Origin: Chloroflexota bacterium
GTDB lineage: Bacteria > Chloroflexota > Dehalococcoidia > UBA3495
Assembly (NCBI GenBank): GCA_022563275.1
Contig: JADFNR010000087.1
Location: 1-14,881, forward strand
Reading direction: 5' to 3'
DNA length: 14,881 bases
Shown: positions 12,570 through 14,881 of the stretch, piece after piece
Numbering within the stretch: position 1 is the stretch's first letter
How the letters are laid out: every line of letters starts with the position of its first letter
Notes under the pieces: model-generated
What the model was told of the DNA's origin: nothing
The model's input: only the letters and a program-made list of their open reading frames with translations
Database searches by the model: none
Program-made: the position numbers and the translations under genes

Positions 12570-13361
12570 CTATGGGTTGATAACCCCGGTTTGGTGACCG
12601 ACGATGAAGGTCTCCCACTGCCCGGCGTAATCGACGACGGTGTTCACAAGGGCTTCCGGACGGTCTCCGATGATGCAGTGTCCGGCGTCGTAGACGATGG
12701 CTATATTGCAGTTGGGTATCTTCTCCCGGTAAACCCTGGCGGCCTCTTGGGAGACCAAGCGGTCCTCCTGTCCAAAGACCGCCAAGGTGGGGCAATGGAT
12801 ATCGCCAAGCCTGGCCTCGGCCTCGCCGTCATGGACACCGGAGCCAAGCCGCCGCGCCAACTCCGATTCTTTGGCGAATACTTCTGGGGAAAGCGGCGCG
12901 TGCTTTTCCGCGTGCTCCGGATGGGCGAACATCAGCCGGTGCACATCCTGGGCAGTGGCGCCGGCCGGAACGTCCTGTGGCTTGATGACCGTGGGCGAGA
13001 TAAGGATCAGCGCCTCCACCTGTTCCGGGGACTGGAGCGTCTGCCAAAGGGCGACGTGGGCCCCGAACGACGTGCCGATGAGGGTGTACTTCTCGGAAGT
13101 GAGATCGAAAGTCAGCGCGGACGCCGCCTTGGCGGCGGTGGCGGCCAGATGTCGAACGGACCGGGATGCGGTGTTGACGGGTGAATCTCCAGTACCGGGA
13201 AGCTCCAAGGAAAAAACGTGATAAGTCTTGGCCAGGGCGTCATGGAGCATCGTGCTCCGCCATCCGGTGCGGTCCAGCATCACCACCGGCCGGCCTTCCC
13301 CGGCCTCCCAGTAGCGGATGCTGAAGCCATCGGCCTCCACCTGCTTTTCTTCGAAGGCCAT
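12570..13361 (-). CDS. Alpha/beta hydrolase
   Basis: A 263-residue alpha/beta-fold hydrolase. The nucleophile elbow G96-T-S98-F-G100 fits GxSxG, D200 in FGQED is the likely acid and H228 in DAGHC the likely base, completing a Ser-Asp-His triad. The usual HG oxyanion motif after beta-3 is absent: that position reads MLDRTGWRST (28-37). A cap region lies at about 125-185. Start ATG 13361 begins 2 nt after the stop of the flavin monooxygenase gene, with only a weak AGAGAG upstream, so translation is probably coupled; an in-frame extension to 13481 runs inside the monooxygenase and is rejected. A terminator follows at 12519-12549. Esterase, lactonase or C-C hydrolase activity is plausible; pairing with a monooxygenase suggests hydrolysis of its product. 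Confidence 0.88.
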   Translation of the reverse strand: MAFEEKQVEADGFSIRYWEAGEGRPVVMLDRTGWRSTMLHDALAKTYHVFSLELPGTGDSPVNTASRSVRHLAATAAKAASALTFDLTSEKYTLIGTSFGAHVALWQTLQSPEQVEALILISPTVIKPQDVPAGATAQDVHRLMFAHPEHAEKHAPLSPEVFAKESELARRLGSGVHDGEAEARLGDIHCPTLAVFGQEDRLVSQEAARVYREKIPNCNIAIVYDAGHCIIGDRPEALVNTVVDYAGQWETFIVGHQTGVINP

Positions 13362-13363
13362 GC

Positions 13364-14467
13364 TTAGAACTCTCTGATCTGGGGGATGACGGCCTTCCCA
13401 AACAGCTCGATCTCTTTCATGACACCCTTGTGGTCCACCTTGTTCTGCTGGAACGGCATGTCGATCACGCCCACGCCGCACCGGTCATGGAAGGCCTTTA
13501 TCTGCGCCATGATGGAGTCCGGCCCACCCACGAAGGTGAGTCCGGGCCCCGAACCAGCCACATCTCCCTTGGCGCTGCCGGCAATGGCGCTGCGAAGGTC
13601 GAACTCCTGGCCGGACCGGGCCGCCTGTATGGCTTTCGACACCACCGGCGGCAGAGGTATCCCGATGTTGGGTCCGCCACGGTTCAAATTGTCGAACCAT
13701 TCCTGGGCCAGCTTGTCGGTTTCAGCCAGGTAGATGCTGCCCCGGTACACGATCTGGTCGGGCTCAGGCCGCCAGCCGGCGTCTTCACACCATCCAAGGT
13801 ACTTATCGGTTATCTCGGCCGTCTGTTCCACCGGTATGAAGGAGACGCCCAGGCCCAGATGATGGTCGGCCGCATACTTGACGGTATCGTCGCTTCTGGT
13901 TGCCACGATGACCGGCGGCAGCGGCTTCTGCACCGGCTGAGGCCACACGGCGACGGTGCGGAAGTCGTAGTACCGGCCCGACCACGCGAACGGTTGGGGC
14001 TCGGTCAGCGCCTTAAGGACCAAGTCCATGCCCTCGAAAAGCATCTCACGGCCCTCGGACGGGTTCACGCTGTAGGTCTGGTCCTCGTTGGGGGTGCCGC
14101 GTAGGAAGCCGATGATGAGCCGGCCGTTGGTCAGGTTGTCCAGAAGACCCAACTCCTCGGCGGCCCGGACCGGGTTGTTCAGGGGAAGCAGCTGGCCCAG
14201 CATGGCGATCTTCGCCTTCTTGCAACGCTCTGCAACTGCGGCCGCCACCAGGGTTGGCACGCCGGTGGCGATCCGGCCCGAGTAGTGGTGCTCGGAGAAG
14301 CTCAGCCATTCGAAGCCCATCTCTTCGGCGAACTCGCACTCTTCTATGCCTTCCTGATAGCTCTGCACTGAGGTTTCGGGGTCGTGATAGGCGGGTGGTA
14401 CCGGCCAGGTTGGAGGGAAGGCGCTACGTTGCGAATATCCCATGGCGCCGAGGTAGGATGCTTTCAT
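13364..14467 (-). CDS. LLM class flavin-dependent oxidoreductase (luciferase-like monooxygenase)
   Basis: A 367-residue bacterial-luciferase-like TIM-barrel protein, which would use reduced FMN or F420 delivered by a separate reductase. Family marks are F-A-E-E-M-G-F-E-W (46-54) followed by SEHH (58-61), the LLDNLTNGRLIIGFLRGTP segment (about 108-126) and the C-terminal VGGPDSIMAQI before a final helix. The length is normal for the family. ATG 14467 has GGGAG seven bases upstream and a perfect TATAAT at 14542-14547 on the minus strand. The alpha/beta hydrolase starts 2 nt after it. A second LLM gene is divergent at 14696. Members do oxygenation, Baeyer-Villiger reactions, desulfonation or F420-dependent reductions; which applies here cannot be read. 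Confidence 0.92.
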   Translation of the reverse strand: MKASYLGAMGYSQRSAFPPTWPVPPAYHDPETSVQSYQEGIEECEFAEEMGFEWLSFSEHHYSGRIATGVPTLVAAAVAERCKKAKIAMLGQLLPLNNPVRAAEELGLLDNLTNGRLIIGFLRGTPNEDQTYSVNPSEGREMLFEGMDLVLKALTEPQPFAWSGRYYDFRTVAVWPQPVQKPLPPVIVATRSDDTVKYAADHHLGLGVSFIPVEQTAEITDKYLGWCEDAGWRPEPDQIVYRGSIYLAETDKLAQEWFDNLNRGGPNIGIPLPPVVSKAIQAARSGQEFDLRSAIAGSAKGDVAGSGPGLTFVGGPDSIMAQIKAFHDRCGVGVIDMPFQQNKVDHKGVMKEIELFGKAVIPQIREF

Positions 14468-14541
14468 CGTATAACTCCCATTTCCTCTGCAGGCCTCAGG
14501 GTCCGGTTAGGTTTCGGCTTGGGAAGCGGTTACCGGGTCAT

Positions 14542-14547
14542 ATTATA
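14542..14547 (-). promoter_or_regulatory. TATAAT -10 box for the LLM/hydrolase operon
   Basis: A perfect minus-strand TATAAT about 75 bases upstream of ATG 14467. The best -35 candidate is GGGACA with a long 19-base spacer, so only the -10 is convincing. Confidence 0.4.
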
Positions 14548-14596
14548 AACCGGGCGAGGGTCCAAGTGTCCCCGCGCCCACTATTGCCAGCGAACC

Positions 14597-14624
14597 TTGA
14601 CATATGGCCCGGCTACGGTAGACT
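14597..14624 (+). promoter_or_regulatory. Sigma70-type promoter for the right-edge LLM gene
   Basis: TTGACA (14597-14602), a 16-base spacer and TAGACT (14619-14624). The perfect -35 and 4/6 -10 predict a start near 14631 and a leader of about 65 nt to ATG 14696. Confidence 0.55.
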
Positions 14625-14695
14625 GGCGTCGCAATCGCCCGGGAGCGTCGCGCGGGCGTGACCTTGAGAGTGCTGGCAGCCGAAGGAGTGTCACC

Positions 14696-14881
14696 ATGCA
14701 GATATTTGCTTTCGATTTCGTCGCCTACTCGGAACACTTGGACCACCTAAAGGTGGACGGCGAGCTGCTGTACCCCCTGCCTAAGAAGCATTTCCGCCCT
14801 GAGGTCGCGGTACGCACCTACGAGGAGCACCTGGAAGCCTGGGAGCTGATGGACGAGCTGGGCTACGACGGCATCGGCTTT
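14696..14881 (+). CDS. LLM class flavin-dependent oxidoreductase, 3' part missing
   Basis: The first 62 residues of a second luciferase-like monooxygenase, cut by the right edge. It begins MQIFAFDFVAYSEHLDHL and reaches WELMDELGYDGIGF (49-62), the helix and strand that in this family run directly into the 'N/S-E-H-H' motif just beyond the end of the window. ATG 14696 is preceded by AAGGAG (14683-14688) at seven bases and by a promoter at 14597-14624. The N-terminus is clearly different from the divergent LLM at 13364-14467, so they are not recent duplicates. The cofactor (FMN or F420) and substrate cannot be judged from this fragment. Confidence 0.85.
   Translation, partial: MQIFAFDFVAYSEHLDHLKVDGELLYPLPKKHFRPEVAVRTYEEHLEAWELMDELGYDGIGF

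Noticed and set aside
12459..13184. Open frame of 241 codons on the plus strand
   Set aside because: It starts inside a palindromic repeat, crosses the terminator and is antisense to the alpha/beta hydrolase.
13430..14104. Open frame of 224 codons on the plus strand
   Set aside because: Antisense to the LLM monooxygenase and without any domain or ribosome binding site.

Overview
The window is a GC-rich (by eye about 60 %), gene-dense bacterial segment with no rRNA, tRNA, CRISPR array, transposase or phage gene. Its gene content is an enolase-superfamily acid-sugar dehydratase/racemase type, two luciferase-like flavin monooxygenases, an SDR, an epoxide hydrolase, a COG3618 amidohydrolase and a maleylpyruvate-isomerase/SCP2 protein. 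That mix resembles environmental Chloroflexota (Dehalococcoidia, SAR202-like), which are known for expanded enolase, flavin-monooxygenase and SDR families. This placement is an inference from content; no phylogenetic marker is present.

Layout. (1) 1-1257: the 5' part of a VOC/glyoxalase-fold gene and an NAD-dependent epimerase, both on the minus strand, each with its own promoter. (2) 1429-6572: a tight plus-strand run of ATPase, ABC-2 permease, ATPase, ABC-2 permease, mandelate-racemase-type enolase and GNAT acetyltransferase. Gaps inside the ABC cassette are +2, -4 and 0 nt; the enolase and GNAT follow after 39 and 4 nt. (3) 6838-7692 (minus): a metal-dependent DinB/MDMPI-type protein with an SCP2-like tail. 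It diverges from a small lipoprotein gene (7880-8275, plus). (4) 10467-8262 (minus): amidohydrolase then epoxide hydrolase, whose 3' end overlaps the lipoprotein gene tail to tail by 14 nt; an SDR (10597-11484, plus) diverges from this pair. (5) 11852-12328 (plus): an unrecognised 158-aa protein with a good promoter, bounded by palindromic repeats. (6) 14467-12570 (minus): an LLM flavin monooxygenase coupled to an alpha/beta hydrolase, divergent from a second LLM gene that runs off the right edge.

Functional reading. The ABC cassette encodes two ATPase/ABC-2 permease pairs, probably one exporter or two related ones. The enzymes on either side look like separate small catabolic modules: sugar-acid dehydration, lactone/ester and epoxide opening, alcohol/ketone redox, and flavin-dependent oxygenation followed by hydrolysis. 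None has a substrate that can be read from sequence.

Non-coding content. Four copies of a palindromic element (core GCGGGTT-n-AACCCGC, usually with flanking AGG/CCT arms) lie at 6667, 11675, 12365 and 12465. Two copies of a 16-nt motif lie at 6604 and 6735, and a TTCGC-type element lies at 11542. All are in intergenic gaps. Several sigma70-like promoters can be read directly and help to fix start codons.
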